A stretch of DNA of 64,000 bases from an uncultured Bacteroidales bacterium (GTDB lineage Bacteria > Bacteroidota > Bacteroidia > Bacteroidales > Muribaculaceae): positions 46,425 to 110,424 of the forward strand of contig CACYRK010000005.1 in NCBI GenBank assembly GCA_902776835.1, written 5' to 3'. Positions 44,502-55,108 of this stretch are shown piece after piece. Numbering within the stretch: position 1 is the stretch's first letter; every line of letters begins with the position of its first letter. Both the position numbers and the translations under genes were made by a program. The notes below the pieces were generated by a model that saw only the letters and a list, made by a program, of their open reading frames with translations, ran no database searches and was not told the origin of the DNA.

Positions 44502-44585
44502 ATGGCATGCGCTACGCGTGTGTATGCGCACGTAGGCCTCAACAGACCGCTTAGCGGTTTGTCAGCCAGTGATTTAAAGCAATGA
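44502..44585 (+). CDS. Possible 27-codon leader ORF overlapping the purH start
   Basis: ATG at 44502 opens a 27-codon frame (starting MACATRVYAHVGLNRP) that ends in TGA at 44583-44585. The stop overlaps the purH ATG at 44582-44584 as ATGA. The leader is the first ATG after the predicted transcription start. The overlap is the arrangement seen in translationally coupled genes. The peptide has no recognised domain and could be chance. Confidence 0.4.
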   Translation: MACATRVYAHVGLNRPLSGLSASDLKQ

Positions 44586-46075
44586 ACGAAGGAGTAAAAA
44601 CCATTAATACCGCACTCATCTCGGTCTTCAACAAGGACGGCCTGGATGAGATGTTGCACGCGCTGGCTCAAGCCGGCGTGAAATTCCTGTCGACTGGAGG
44701 CACGCAAGCGTTCATCCAGAGTCAGGGCTATGAGTGTGACGCCGTGGAGGACCTCACAGGCTACCCCTCGATTCTGGGTGGCCGAGTGAAGACTCTGCAC
44801 CCAAAGGTGTTCGGCGGCATCCTGAGCCGTCGAGACAACAGCGACGACTGCGAGCAAGTCAAGCAATACGACATCCCCGCCATCGACCTCGTGGTGGTCG
44901 ACCTCTACCCGTTTGAGCAAACCGTTGCCAGCGGCGCTAGCGAGGACGAAATCATAGAGAAAATCGACATTGGCGGCGTGTCGCTCATTCGCGCCGCAGC
45001 CAAAAACTTCCGCGACGTGGCCATCGTGGCCAGCAAGGCGCAATACGCTACGCTGGTGAGCATGATGCGCAGCAATGGCGGCGCGGCAACGACACTTGCA
45101 CAGCGGCGACAACTCGCCACGATGGCTTTCGGTGTCACCAGCCATTACGACACCGCCATCAATGCACACTTTGCCGGCGAGAAGACGCTGCGTTATGGCG
45201 AAAATCCGCATCAGCACGGCAAGTTCGTCGGCGATTTCGATGCCATGTTCACACAGTTGCACGGCAAGGAAATCTCTTACAACAACCTGCTCGACATCGA
45301 CGCCGCCGTGGCGCTGATGGCCGACTTCAGCCAGCCCACCTTTGCCATCCTCAAGCATAACAACGCTTGCGGTGTGGCCACACGCGACAACCTGGCCGAC
45401 GCCTTCACGGCTGCCCTCGCTGGTGACCCCGTGAGCGCGTTTGGCGGCGTGCTAATCGCCAACCGCGAGATTGACACACACACGGCCGAACTGATGAACA
45501 AACTCTTCATCGAGGTGTGCATCGCTCCCGCTTACACCGACGCCGCACTGGAAATCCTCACCACGAAGAAAAACCGCGTGCTGCTGGTGATGAAGCCCAT
45601 CAATCTGCCGGCAACCACTTGCCGCAGCGCGCTCAACGGCATGCTGGTGCAGCAACGCGACACCCGCGTGGAGACCGAGGCCGATCTGCGACCCGTCACC
45701 ACTGCGGTGCCTACCGCCAGCCAGGTCGACGACCTGCTCATGGCCAATGTGATTGTGAAGCACAGCAAGAGCAACGCAATCACTATTGTCAAGAATGGGC
45801 AACTCCTCGCCAGCGGTGTGGGGCAGACGTCGCGCGTCGATGCGCTGAAGCAGGCCATCGAAAAGGCGCATGCCTTCGGACACAGCCTCGACGGTGCCGT
45901 CATGGCGAGCGACGCTTTCTTCCCATTTGCCGACTGCGTCGAGATTGCTCATGAGGCCGGCATAACGGCTGTCGTACAACCCGGCGGTTCGGTGCGCGAC
46001 CAGGAGAGCGTCGACTACTGCAACCAGCACGGCATGGCTATGGTCATGACCGGAACACGGCATTTTAAGCATTAA
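44582..46075 (+). CDS. purH: Bifunctional AICAR transformylase / IMP cyclohydrolase
   Basis: 497 residues, slightly short for the family (about 505-530). The N-terminal IMP cyclohydrolase domain shows FLSTGGTQAFI, GGRVKTLHPKVFGGIL and VVVDLYPFEQTV. The C-terminal transformylase has the catalytic LKHNNACG segment and ends in VQPGGSVRDQESVDYCNQH. It catalyses the last two steps to IMP. mreB follows after 39 bases with no obvious promoter, so purH may be co-transcribed with the cell-shape operon. Confidence 0.96.
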   Translation: MNEGVKTINTALISVFNKDGLDEMLHALAQAGVKFLSTGGTQAFIQSQGYECDAVEDLTGYPSILGGRVKTLHPKVFGGILSRRDNSDDCEQVKQYDIPAIDLVVVDLYPFEQTVASGASEDEIIEKIDIGGVSLIRAAAKNFRDVAIVASKAQYATLVSMMRSNGGAATTLAQRRQLATMAFGVTSHYDTAINAHFAGEKTLRYGENPHQHGKFVGDFDAMFTQLHGKEISYNNLLDIDAAVALMADFSQPTFAILKHNNACGVATRDNLADAFTAALAGDPVSAFGGVLIANREIDTHTAELMNKLFIEVCIAPAYTDAALEILTTKKNRVLLVMKPINLPATTCRSALNGMLVQQRDTRVETEADLRPVTTAVPTASQVDDLLMANVIVKHSKSNAITIVKNGQLLASGVGQTSRVDALKQAIEKAHAFGHSLDGAVMASDAFFPFADCVEIAHEAGITAVVQPGGSVRDQESVDYCNQHGMAMVMTGTRHFKH

Positions 46076-46114
46076 TTCAGAAATATTTACATCAAAACAA
46101 AATAACACAACACT

Positions 46115-47134
46115 ATGGGTCTTTTCTCATTAACAAAAGAAATCGCTGTTGACCTGGGTACGGCCAACACCATCATCATACACAACGACAAAATAGTCAT
46201 CGACGAGCCATCGATTGTGGCGCTCGAATCGAAAACCGGCAAACTCATCGCCGTGGGTGCCCGCGCTCGCGAGATGCAGGGCAAGGTGCACGAGGGTATT
46301 CACACCGTGCGACCCCTGCGCGACGGCGTGATTGCCGACTTTAACGCCGCCGAACTGATGATTCGCGGCATGATTAAGAAAGTGGGCTCCAAGAACCACT
46401 GGTTCTCGCCTTCGCTGCGCATGGTCGTGTGCGTGCCTTCGGGTTCGACCGAGGTCGAGATTCGCGCCGTGCGCGACTCGAGCGAGCACGCCAACGGACG
46501 CGATGTGTACATGATTTATGAGCCCATGGCTGCCGCATTAGGCATCGGCTTGGACATCCTCGCTCCCGAGGGCAACATGATTGTCGACATCGGTGGCGGC
46601 ACAACCGAGATCGCCGTGATTTCGCTGGGTGGTATCGTGAGCAACAAGAGCATCCGCATCGCCGGCGACGACCTTACCGAGGACATCATGGAGCACATGC
46701 GCCGCGCCCACAACATGAGGGTGGGAGAGCGCACTGCCGAACTCATCAAGATAAACGTGGGTAGCGCGCTCACCGAACTCGAGAATCCGCCCGAACCCTT
46801 CATCGTACACGGTCCCAGCCAGTCGACATCGCTGCCCATGGAGGTGGCCGTCACCTATCAGGAGGTGTGCCACTGCATCGAGAAGTCGATCACCAAAATC
46901 GAGGCCGCCGTGCTCAGCGCTCTCGAGAACACACCGCCCGAACTCTTCGCCGACATCGTCAAGAACGGCGTATATCTGGCCGGTGGTGGCGCATTGTTGC
47001 GCGGTCTTGACAAGCGTCTGCGCGACAAAATCGGCATCGAGTTCCACGTGGCTGAAGACCCGCTGCACGCCGTAGCAAAGGGTACCGGCGTGGCTCTGAA
47101 GAACATCAAACTTTTCAAGTTCCTCAAGAGGTAA
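46115..47134 (+). CDS. mreB: Rod-shape-determining actin homologue MreB
   Basis: 339 residues. The actin-fold nucleotide motifs are clear: IAVDLGTANTIIIH (phosphate 1), GNMIVDIGGGTTEIAVI (phosphate 2) and YLAGGGALLRGLDK (adenosine). It polymerises along the inner membrane and positions the cell-wall elongation machinery. It heads mreB-mreC-mreD-pbp2-rodA, the standard order. Confidence 0.97.
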   Translation: MGLFSLTKEIAVDLGTANTIIIHNDKIVIDEPSIVALESKTGKLIAVGARAREMQGKVHEGIHTVRPLRDGVIADFNAAELMIRGMIKKVGSKNHWFSPSLRMVVCVPSGSTEVEIRAVRDSSEHANGRDVYMIYEPMAAALGIGLDILAPEGNMIVDIGGGTTEIAVISLGGIVSNKSIRIAGDDLTEDIMEHMRRAHNMRVGERTAELIKINVGSALTELENPPEPFIVHGPSQSTSLPMEVAVTYQEVCHCIEKSITKIEAAVLSALENTPPELFADIVKNGVYLAGGGALLRGLDKRLRDKIGIEFHVAEDPLHAVAKGTGVALKNIKLFKFLKR

Positions 47135-47155
47135 CACTCCGGCAAGAGCGAGCCT

Positions 47156-48061
47156 ATGAATAATCTGCTCAACTTCTTTGCCAAGCATAGCGCGTGGCTG
47201 GTGTTCACACTCTACGCGGTGCTGAGTTGTGTGCTCTTGTTTCGCAACAATCCCTACCAGCAGAGCGTGTATCTGACGTCGGCCAATTCGGCCACGTCGG
47301 CCGTCTATGGCATGCTCTACACCGTGAGTTCTTATTTTCACCTCAAGGACATCAACGAGGAGTTGATGAAGCACAACGGCGAACTGGAAATGGAGGTAAT
47401 TGCCTTAAAAGAGCAACTCGGTGCCATCGCACTGCAGACGCCCGACAGCACGCTCGACCCATCGCTGAGTCGATTCCATTTTGTGCAGGCTCACGTAATC
47501 AGCAACAGCGTGGTGCAGCCTTACAACTACATCACCATCGACCGGGGAACGGCGAGCGGAATAAGGCCCGAAATGGGTGTCGTAGACCAGAACGGCGTCG
47601 TGGGCATCGTCAATGCTGTGGGGCCTCACTCGGCACGAATCATCTCGCTGCTCAACCCCAACATGAAATTGTCGTGCAAACTCAAAAACGGCGACTACTT
47701 TGGCGCACTCGTGTGGGACGGCAAGAGTCCTCAATATGCCGTGCTAGAGGAGTTGCCCAAGCACATCAAGTATACCAAGGGCGACACGGTGCTCACTAGC
47801 GGCTACTCGGCGGTCTTCCCCGAGGGCCTTATGGTCGGCATTGTCGAGGGTAGCGCACGAGGTGACAAGGAGAGTTTTGCCAACCTAAAGGTGCGCCTGA
47901 GCGCAAACTTCAGCCAACTCAACACCGTGCACGTGATTTCTAACGACATGGCCGACGAACTGAAGCGTTTGCAAGCCACCGATGACAATGCTACCAACCG
48001 CGCAATTCGCCCAAATGAGGCCGAAGTTGCCAAACAACGACAAAACAACCAGCAGCAATGA
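47156..48061 (+). CDS. mreC: Rod-shape-determining protein MreC
   Basis: 301 residues: one N-terminal membrane helix (about 12-30), a coiled coil (about 55-85), then the beta-barrel domain with ITIDRGTASGIRPEMGVVDQNG and VLTSGYSAVFPEGLMVGIV. It links MreB and PBP2 in the periplasm. The stop overlaps the start of mreD by 4 bases (ATGA). Confidence 0.95.
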   Translation: MNNLLNFFAKHSAWLVFTLYAVLSCVLLFRNNPYQQSVYLTSANSATSAVYGMLYTVSSYFHLKDINEELMKHNGELEMEVIALKEQLGAIALQTPDSTLDPSLSRFHFVQAHVISNSVVQPYNYITIDRGTASGIRPEMGVVDQNGVVGIVNAVGPHSARIISLLNPNMKLSCKLKNGDYFGALVWDGKSPQYAVLEELPKHIKYTKGDTVLTSGYSAVFPEGLMVGIVEGSARGDKESFANLKVRLSANFSQLNTVHVISNDMADELKRLQATDDNATNRAIRPNEAEVAKQRQNNQQQ

Positions 48062-48582
48062 ACGCACCTAAGACCATATTGCACTTTACCATACTCGCCA
48101 TCGTGCTGATTCTTGCACAGGCGGTGTGCAACAAGATTCTGCTCTTCGGTGTGGCTATGCCGGTGATTTTCATCTACTGGATTCTGCGTCTGCCCATCAA
48201 CCTGCACCTCAACTGGGTGCTGACGATGGCTTTTGCCATGGGGCTAACAATCGACCTGTTTAACGACACGCCGGGCATGCACGCCCTGTCGTGCACACTC
48301 CTGGCCACCATGCGGCATCCGGTCTTCAACGCCTACATGCCGCGCGAGGACGACATGACCGACCCCGTGCCGTCGACTTCTTCGATGGGACTTCCAGCTT
48401 ACTTCAAGTACATGGCAACTCTCGTGGCGGCTTACTGCGTGCTCATCTTCGTCATACAGGCCTTCACGCTGCACGACCTCCTGGCAACGCTGGCGCGTAT
48501 CGGTGCCAGCGCCCTGCTGTCGATTATCCTGATGATTGCTATTGACAGTTTAGTGAGTACACGACGTGAGAAAAGACTATAA
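48058..48582 (+). CDS. mreD: Rod-shape-determining protein MreD
   Basis: 174 residues with about five membrane helices and the MreD-like block FAMGLTIDLFNDTPGMHALSC, cited by its first residues. It overlaps mreC by 4 bases and the next gene by 17. Small and weakly conserved, but its position makes the call secure. Confidence 0.9.
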   Translation: MNAPKTILHFTILAIVLILAQAVCNKILLFGVAMPVIFIYWILRLPINLHLNWVLTMAFAMGLTIDLFNDTPGMHALSCTLLATMRHPVFNAYMPREDDMTDPVPSTSSMGLPAYFKYMATLVAAYCVLIFVIQAFTLHDLLATLARIGASALLSIILMIAIDSLVSTRREKRL

Positions 48583-50398
48583 TCTCGAGAAGCGCAAGTT
48601 TGTGATTGGCGGCTTCATCACCGTCCTGGTCATAATCTACATCGTGCGCCTGTTCACACTGCAGGTGAGCGACAGCCAGTACCGCAAGAATGCCGACTCA
48701 AACGCGCTGCTCGAAAAACTCATCTACCCCTCGCGCGGACTGATCTTTGACCGAAACGACAGCCTCGTGGTGTTCAACGAGCCGGCCTACGACCTGGTGA
48801 TGATTCCCAAGGACGTGATGCCGTTCGACACCATCGACTTTTGCAACACCTTGCAGATTAGCCGCGAGGAACTCGACGATCGCTTCGAGAAGATGAAAAA
48901 GTCGAGCAACTACTCGGGCTACACACAGCAAATCGTCGCCAACCACCTCTCGCAGCAAGACTACGGACGCATTCAGGAGAAACTCTACCGTTTCCCCGGA
49001 TTCTTCATCGTGCAGCGAATCCTGCGACACTACAACTACACCTGCGCGGCAAACATCCTGGGCGACATCCGCGAGGTGAATGCCAAGGACATTGAGCGCG
49101 ACGACTACTACCGTCCGGGCGACCTCACCGGCGACCTGGGCGTGGAGAAGAGTTACGAGCGCTATCTGCGAGGACGCAAAGGCGTGGAATACCTCTACCG
49201 CGACGCGCTGGGAAAAATCAAGGGACGCTACCGCGATGGCGCCGACGACGTAGAGCCCATCGCCGGAAACGACCTGCACCTGACCATCGACATGGAGTTG
49301 CAGCAGTTGGGCGAGGAACTGATGAAGGGATACATTGGGGCCATCGTGGCAATCGAGCCGAAGACGGGCGAAATACTCTGCCTCGTCTCCAGCCCAAACT
49401 ACGACCCGTCGCTGCTCATCGGCAAGGAGCGCGGAAAGCACTATGCCGAACTGGTGCGCGACCCCTCGAAGCCGCTCTACGACCGCGCCATCATGGCGGC
49501 TTACCCGCCGGGCTCAACGTTCAAGCCGTCGCAGGGGCTCATCTTCCTGCAAGAGGGGGTCATCAACCTGTCGACGATGTATCCCTGCAGCCATGGATTC
49601 GTCAATGCCGGAATGAGGGTGGGCTGCCACGGACACTCGTCGCCCATCGCCCTGAAGCCGGCCATCCAGACCTCGTGCAACTCCTATTTCTGCTGGGGAC
49701 TGAAGCGCATGCTCGAAAACAAGAAGAAATATGGCTCCATAGGCCAGGCCTTTGAGGTGTGGAAGAAGTACATGGTGTCGATGGGCTACGGCTACCGCCT
49801 GGGTGTCGACCTGCCGGGCGAGAGCCGAGGATTTATCCCCAACACTGCTTATTACGACAAAGCGCTGGGCAAAGACAAGTGGGTGGCCAACAGTATCATC
49901 AGCGATGCTATCGGACAGGGCGAGATTCTTGCCACACCATTGCAAATCGCCAACCTTAGCGCCACAATCGCCAACCGCGGCTACTACATCACGCCGCACG
50001 TGGTGCGATACATTGCCGGGGTGGGCGTGCTCAAGCGTTGCATCGAGCGTCACGACACCGACATCGACAAGTCGTACTACGAGCCCATCGCCGAGGGTAT
50101 GCGTATGGCAGTCACCGGAGGCACCTGCCGAAAGGCTAACATTGCCGGGCTGGAGGTGTGTGGCAAGACGGGTACGGCACAGAACCCGCATGGCCGCGAC
50201 CACTCGGTGTTTATGGGATTCGCACCCATGAACGACCCGAAGATTGCCATCTGCGTTTATGCCGAGAATGCCGGATTCGGCGCATCGGTCGCTGTGCCAG
50301 TAGGAGCACGGATTATTGAGCACTACCTCAAGGGAAGGCCCGGTGCCGACAAGGAAGACGCGGCAAAGTCGGGAAAAAAAGGCGCAAAGAAAAAGTAA
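48566..50398 (+). CDS. mrdA: Penicillin-binding protein 2 (elongation transpeptidase)
   Basis: 610 residues beginning at a GTG inside mreD. One membrane helix (about 11-30), a dimerisation domain, then the transpeptidase domain with STFK (Ser317 nucleophile, Lys320), SCN (370-372) and KTG (534-536). It cross-links peptidoglycan in elongation with RodA, encoded 24 bases downstream. The lysine-rich tail (GKKGAKKK) is unremarkable. Confidence 0.96.
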   Translation: MRKDYNLEKRKFVIGGFITVLVIIYIVRLFTLQVSDSQYRKNADSNALLEKLIYPSRGLIFDRNDSLVVFNEPAYDLVMIPKDVMPFDTIDFCNTLQISREELDDRFEKMKKSSNYSGYTQQIVANHLSQQDYGRIQEKLYRFPGFFIVQRILRHYNYTCAANILGDIREVNAKDIERDDYYRPGDLTGDLGVEKSYERYLRGRKGVEYLYRDALGKIKGRYRDGADDVEPIAGNDLHLTIDMELQQLGEELMKGYIGAIVAIEPKTGEILCLVSSPNYDPSLLIGKERGKHYAELVRDPSKPLYDRAIMAAYPPGSTFKPSQGLIFLQEGVINLSTMYPCSHGFVNAGMRVGCHGHSSPIALKPAIQTSCNSYFCWGLKRMLENKKKYGSIGQAFEVWKKYMVSMGYGYRLGVDLPGESRGFIPNTAYYDKALGKDKWVANSIISDAIGQGEILATPLQIANLSATIANRGYYITPHVVRYIAGVGVLKRCIERHDTDIDKSYYEPIAEGMRMAVTGGTCRKANIAGLEVCGKTGTAQNPHGRDHSVFMGFAPMNDPKIAICVYAENAGFGASVAVPVGARIIEHYLKGRPGADKEDAAKSGKKGAKKK

Positions 50399-50422
50399 AA
50401 CTAATCACCCACACACACCACG

Positions 50423-51883
50423 ATGAGCAACAACGAGAATAACAACTTACTTAAGTCGGTCGACTGGTTCACCATCATCCTTTACTTCGTTCTGGTGGTG
50501 GCCGGGGCGGTGAGCATCTATGCCGCCACCTACAACTTCGACAAGGTGAGTATCTGGGACTTCTCAGGATTCTCCGGAAAGCAGTTTATGTGGGCCGCCC
50601 TGTCGTTCCTCATCGGTCTGTCGCTGCTGCTTATCGACCGCCGCCTCTACGAGGCATATGCCTATCCCATCTATGGCGTGATGATAATACTGCTTATTGT
50701 CACCATCTTCATTGCGCCCGACATCAAGGGCTCGCGATCATGGCTGGTCTTCGGGCCGGTGAGTCTGCAGCCGGCCGAGTTCTGTAAGTTTGCCACGGCC
50801 TTGGCGCTGGCAAAACTCTTCAGCACCTACGGCTTCGCGCTGAATTCGTGGCGAAACTATGCCATCGCCATCGCCATCATCGTCCTGCCCATTATTTGCA
50901 TCATTCTCGAGCGCGAAACGGGCTCGGCTCTGGTCTATACGGCACTGATTTTTGTCCTCTACCGCGAGGGCATGAGCGGCTTTGTGCTTTTTGCTGCATT
51001 GTGCGCAATCACCTATTTCGTGCTTGTGCTCAAGTTTGCCGACGTCATGTTCATGGGCATACCGCTGGGCATGGTGCTGGTGTTTATCATCATCATGGTG
51101 CTCGTGGTGGCCATGCTGCTGTTCTATTGCCGCTCGCTCGAACTGGCGCGGAACGTGGGGCTGGGCTATCTGGCATGCGGCCTCATTGCCGCCATAACGG
51201 CCTATTTCGGATTCGTAATCAATGGTTACGCATTTTTCTTCACCGTGATTGGACTCTCAATAGGCTACCTGCTTTACGGCATGCTGCATAACGACATGCG
51301 CAAGGTGCAGATGACAATCGCCTTTGCACTGGTGTCGGTCGTTTTCATGTTCACCGTCAACTATGCCTTCAACAATATCCTGCAGGATCACCAGCAAAAG
51401 CGCATCAAGGTCACGCTGGGTATCACCGACGACCCCAAGGGCGTGGGCTACAACGTGAACCAGAGCAAGATTGCTATCGGCTCAGGCGGACTCACAGGAC
51501 GCGGATTCCTCAACGGCACACAGACCAAACTCAAATACGTGCCCGAGCAGCACACCGACTTCATCTTCTGCACCATCGGCGAGGAGGAAGGCTTTGTAGG
51601 CTCAACACTGGTGCTGCTCACGTTCCTGACACTCATTTTGCGCGTGCTCGTAATTGCCGAGCGCCAGCACACCGCGTTCGGACGCGTCTACGCCTACTGC
51701 GTCGCGTCTTACCTGATTTTCCACTTGGCCATCAACATAGGCATGGTGCTCGGAATGTGCCCCGTCATCGGCATACCGCTGCCATTCTTCAGTTACGGCG
51801 GCTCGTCGCTCTGGGGCTTCACCTTCCTGCTCTTCATCCTGCTGCGCATCGACGCCGACCGCGCCACCTACGGCGTGTGGTAA
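50423..51883 (+). CDS. rodA: RodA-type SEDS peptidoglycan glycosyltransferase
   Basis: 486 residues, longer than typical RodA (about 370-420) because of extra membrane segments in the middle (about 190-300), as commonly seen in Bacteroidales. SEDS landmarks are GSRSWLVFGPVSLQPAEFCK, TGSALVYTAL, YVPEQHTDFIFCTIGEEEG and LPFFSYGGSSL. It polymerises glycan strands with PBP2. It ends the elongasome operon. Confidence 0.95.
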   Translation: MSNNENNNLLKSVDWFTIILYFVLVVAGAVSIYAATYNFDKVSIWDFSGFSGKQFMWAALSFLIGLSLLLIDRRLYEAYAYPIYGVMIILLIVTIFIAPDIKGSRSWLVFGPVSLQPAEFCKFATALALAKLFSTYGFALNSWRNYAIAIAIIVLPIICIILERETGSALVYTALIFVLYREGMSGFVLFAALCAITYFVLVLKFADVMFMGIPLGMVLVFIIIMVLVVAMLLFYCRSLELARNVGLGYLACGLIAAITAYFGFVINGYAFFFTVIGLSIGYLLYGMLHNDMRKVQMTIAFALVSVVFMFTVNYAFNNILQDHQQKRIKVTLGITDDPKGVGYNVNQSKIAIGSGGLTGRGFLNGTQTKLKYVPEQHTDFIFCTIGEEEGFVGSTLVLLTFLTLILRVLVIAERQHTAFGRVYAYCVASYLIFHLAINIGMVLGMCPVIGIPLPFFSYGGSSLWGFTFLLFILLRIDADRATYGVW

Positions 51884-51965
51884 CCCCATCTACAGCCCGT
51901 CGAACACCCCATCCACAGCCCGTCGAACACCCCATCCACAGCCGTCGAACACCCCATCCACCATC
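51884..51965. repeat. 23-bp tandem repeat after rodA
   Basis: Units start at 51884, 51907 and 51930 with period 23, then a shortened copy at 51952. The unit is CCCCATCCACAGCCCGTCG plus four bases. No stem-loop of terminator type is formed. Confidence 0.8.
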
Positions 51966-51992
51966 CCTTCACCCATCACGGCATCAACAAAA

Positions 51993-52028
51993 ATAAGCGC
52001 ATTTTTTTGCCGATATCGGCAAAAATGC
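51993..52028. terminator. Inverted repeat before the Fic gene
   Basis: GCGCATTTTTTTGCCGATA pairs with TATCGGCAAAAATGCG around no loop to speak of; a few T follow. It may end the rodA transcript or be an operator for the Fic gene promoter directly next to it. Confidence 0.5.
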
Positions 52029-52029
52029 G

Positions 52030-52037
52030 TATTTTTG
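52030..52037 (+). promoter_or_regulatory. Promoter -7 box of the Fic gene
   Basis: Plus-strand TATTTTTG, directly after the inverted repeat. Confidence 0.5.
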
Positions 52038-52072
52038 CACCATAATAATAACTTTTTCTTGCCGATACAACG

Positions 52073-52960
52073 ATGGAATATATCTCAGCGAAAGAATATG
52101 CTGCGAAATTTGGAATCTCAGAACGCACAGCCCGTAACTATTGTGCTTGTGGGAAGATTGATGGCGTGCGGCTCGTGGGCAAGTCATGGAATGTGCCTGC
52201 CGATGCCGTATTGCCTGGCCGTAAGAAGAAGTTCAAGTCGTCACCCTTGCTCGCGGTGCTTCGCGAGCAGCAGGCAGGAAATATTAAAGGTGGTATATAT
52301 CACCGTGTTCAAATCGACCTTACCTATAATTCCAATCATATCGAAGGCAGTCGGTTGACCCACGACCAGACGCGCTATATCTTCGAAACCAACACCATTG
52401 GCACATCCGGCGAAGCCATCATTGTCGACGATGTCATCGAGACGGTTAATCACTTTCGCTGTATCGACATGATTATCGAGCAAGCCGATGCACGGTTGAC
52501 CGAATCGTTCATCAAGCAACTTCATTTCACGCTCAAGACAGGGACATCCGATTCCCGCAAGTCGTGGTTTGCCGTAGGAGGCTATAAGCGGTTGCCTAAT
52601 GAGGTGGGAGGCATGGAAACAGCACACCCATCCGACGTTCATCGCCAGATGAGTGAACTGTTGCGAGCGTATAATGCCATCAAGAAACACTCGCTTGAGG
52701 ATATTGTTGATTTCCACCAGCGCTTTGAGGCCATTCATCCTTTTCAGGACGGAAACGGACGGGTGGGGCGACTGATTATGTTCAAAGAATGCCTGTCGGC
52801 TGGCATCGTGCCATTCATTATCACCGACGAACTGAAGATGTATTATTACCGTGGTCTGAGCCAATGGCCACAGGTTAAAGGATACCTGATGGATACCTGC
52901 CTTACAGCCCAAGACAATTTCAAGGCGCTGCTCGACTACTTTCGCATCAAGTACAAATAG
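52073..52960 (+). CDS. Fic-domain protein with N-terminal DNA-binding helix-turn-helix
   Basis: 295 residues. The N-terminus (1-50) is a MerR/excisionase-like helix-turn-helix (ISAKEYAAKFGISERTARNY). The Fic core motif HPFQDGNGRVGR is complete (222-233). The inhibitory motif SNHIEG (87-92) is in cis, upstream of the core, as in class II Fic proteins. The expected activity is AMP transfer to a protein, kept in check by Glu91. The HTH may permit autoregulation at the inverted repeat before the gene. No antitoxin gene is adjacent. Confidence 0.92.
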   Translation: MEYISAKEYAAKFGISERTARNYCACGKIDGVRLVGKSWNVPADAVLPGRKKKFKSSPLLAVLREQQAGNIKGGIYHRVQIDLTYNSNHIEGSRLTHDQTRYIFETNTIGTSGEAIIVDDVIETVNHFRCIDMIIEQADARLTESFIKQLHFTLKTGTSDSRKSWFAVGGYKRLPNEVGGMETAHPSDVHRQMSELLRAYNAIKKHSLEDIVDFHQRFEAIHPFQDGNGRVGRLIMFKECLSAGIVPFIITDELKMYYYRGLSQWPQVKGYLMDTCLTAQDNFKALLDYFRIKYK

Positions 52961-52989
52961 ATTAATTTCAGCGACTTATCTTCGTCAAA

Positions 52990-54687
<1,698 letters not shown>

Positions 54688-54730
54688 ATCGTGTGATTTT
54701 AAAGAAACATAGCGATTTTAAACTAAAATG

Positions 54731-54738
54731 CAAATTTA
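54731..54738 (-). promoter_or_regulatory. Promoter -7 box of ettA
   Basis: Minus-strand TAAATTTG, 43 bases before the ATG. Confidence 0.55.
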
Positions 54739-54767
54739 GCAATTTTTCCCCACACCCACAAATCCCC

Positions 54768-55010
54768 CCAGCAGTGCCGCCCCTCTCAGCGCCAGCCCCG
54801 CCCGTTCGCCATGCTGCGGCTCCGTCGCAGCCCCCCGCAGCAGCGCCGCGCCGCCCCTCTCAGCGCCAGCCCCGCCCGTTCGCCATGCTGCGGCTCCGTC
54901 GCAGCCCCCCGCAGCAGCGATCCCCTTCAGTGTCCCCGCCCGTTCGCCATGCTGCGGCTCCGTCGCAGCCACCCCCGCCTCAGTGCCACCCTCCGCAGCG
55001 CCGCCCCCCG
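54768..55010. repeat. GC-rich repeat array, three copies
   Basis: A core CCCGTTCGCCATGCTGCGG followed by CTCCGTCGCAGCC occurs at about 54800, 54875 and 54939. The same core (GCCATGCCGCGGCTCCGTCG) forms the array at 62985-63540. It lies between the ettA and T9SS-cargo promoters. The ORFs that cross it are repeat artefacts. Confidence 0.85.
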
Positions 55011-55094
55011 CCATTCATCACGCAATTTACACAATTTACACCGCCTTTTTCCGTTATATCTTTGACCGCTCTTGTGTGAGTCAATAAAAATCGG

Positions 55095-55102
55095 TACCTT
55101 TG
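55095..55102 (+). promoter_or_regulatory. Promoter -7 box of the T9SS-cargo gene
   Basis: Plus-strand TACCTTTG, ending 6 bases before the ATG at 55109. Confidence 0.55.
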
Positions 55103-55108
55103 CAAGTT

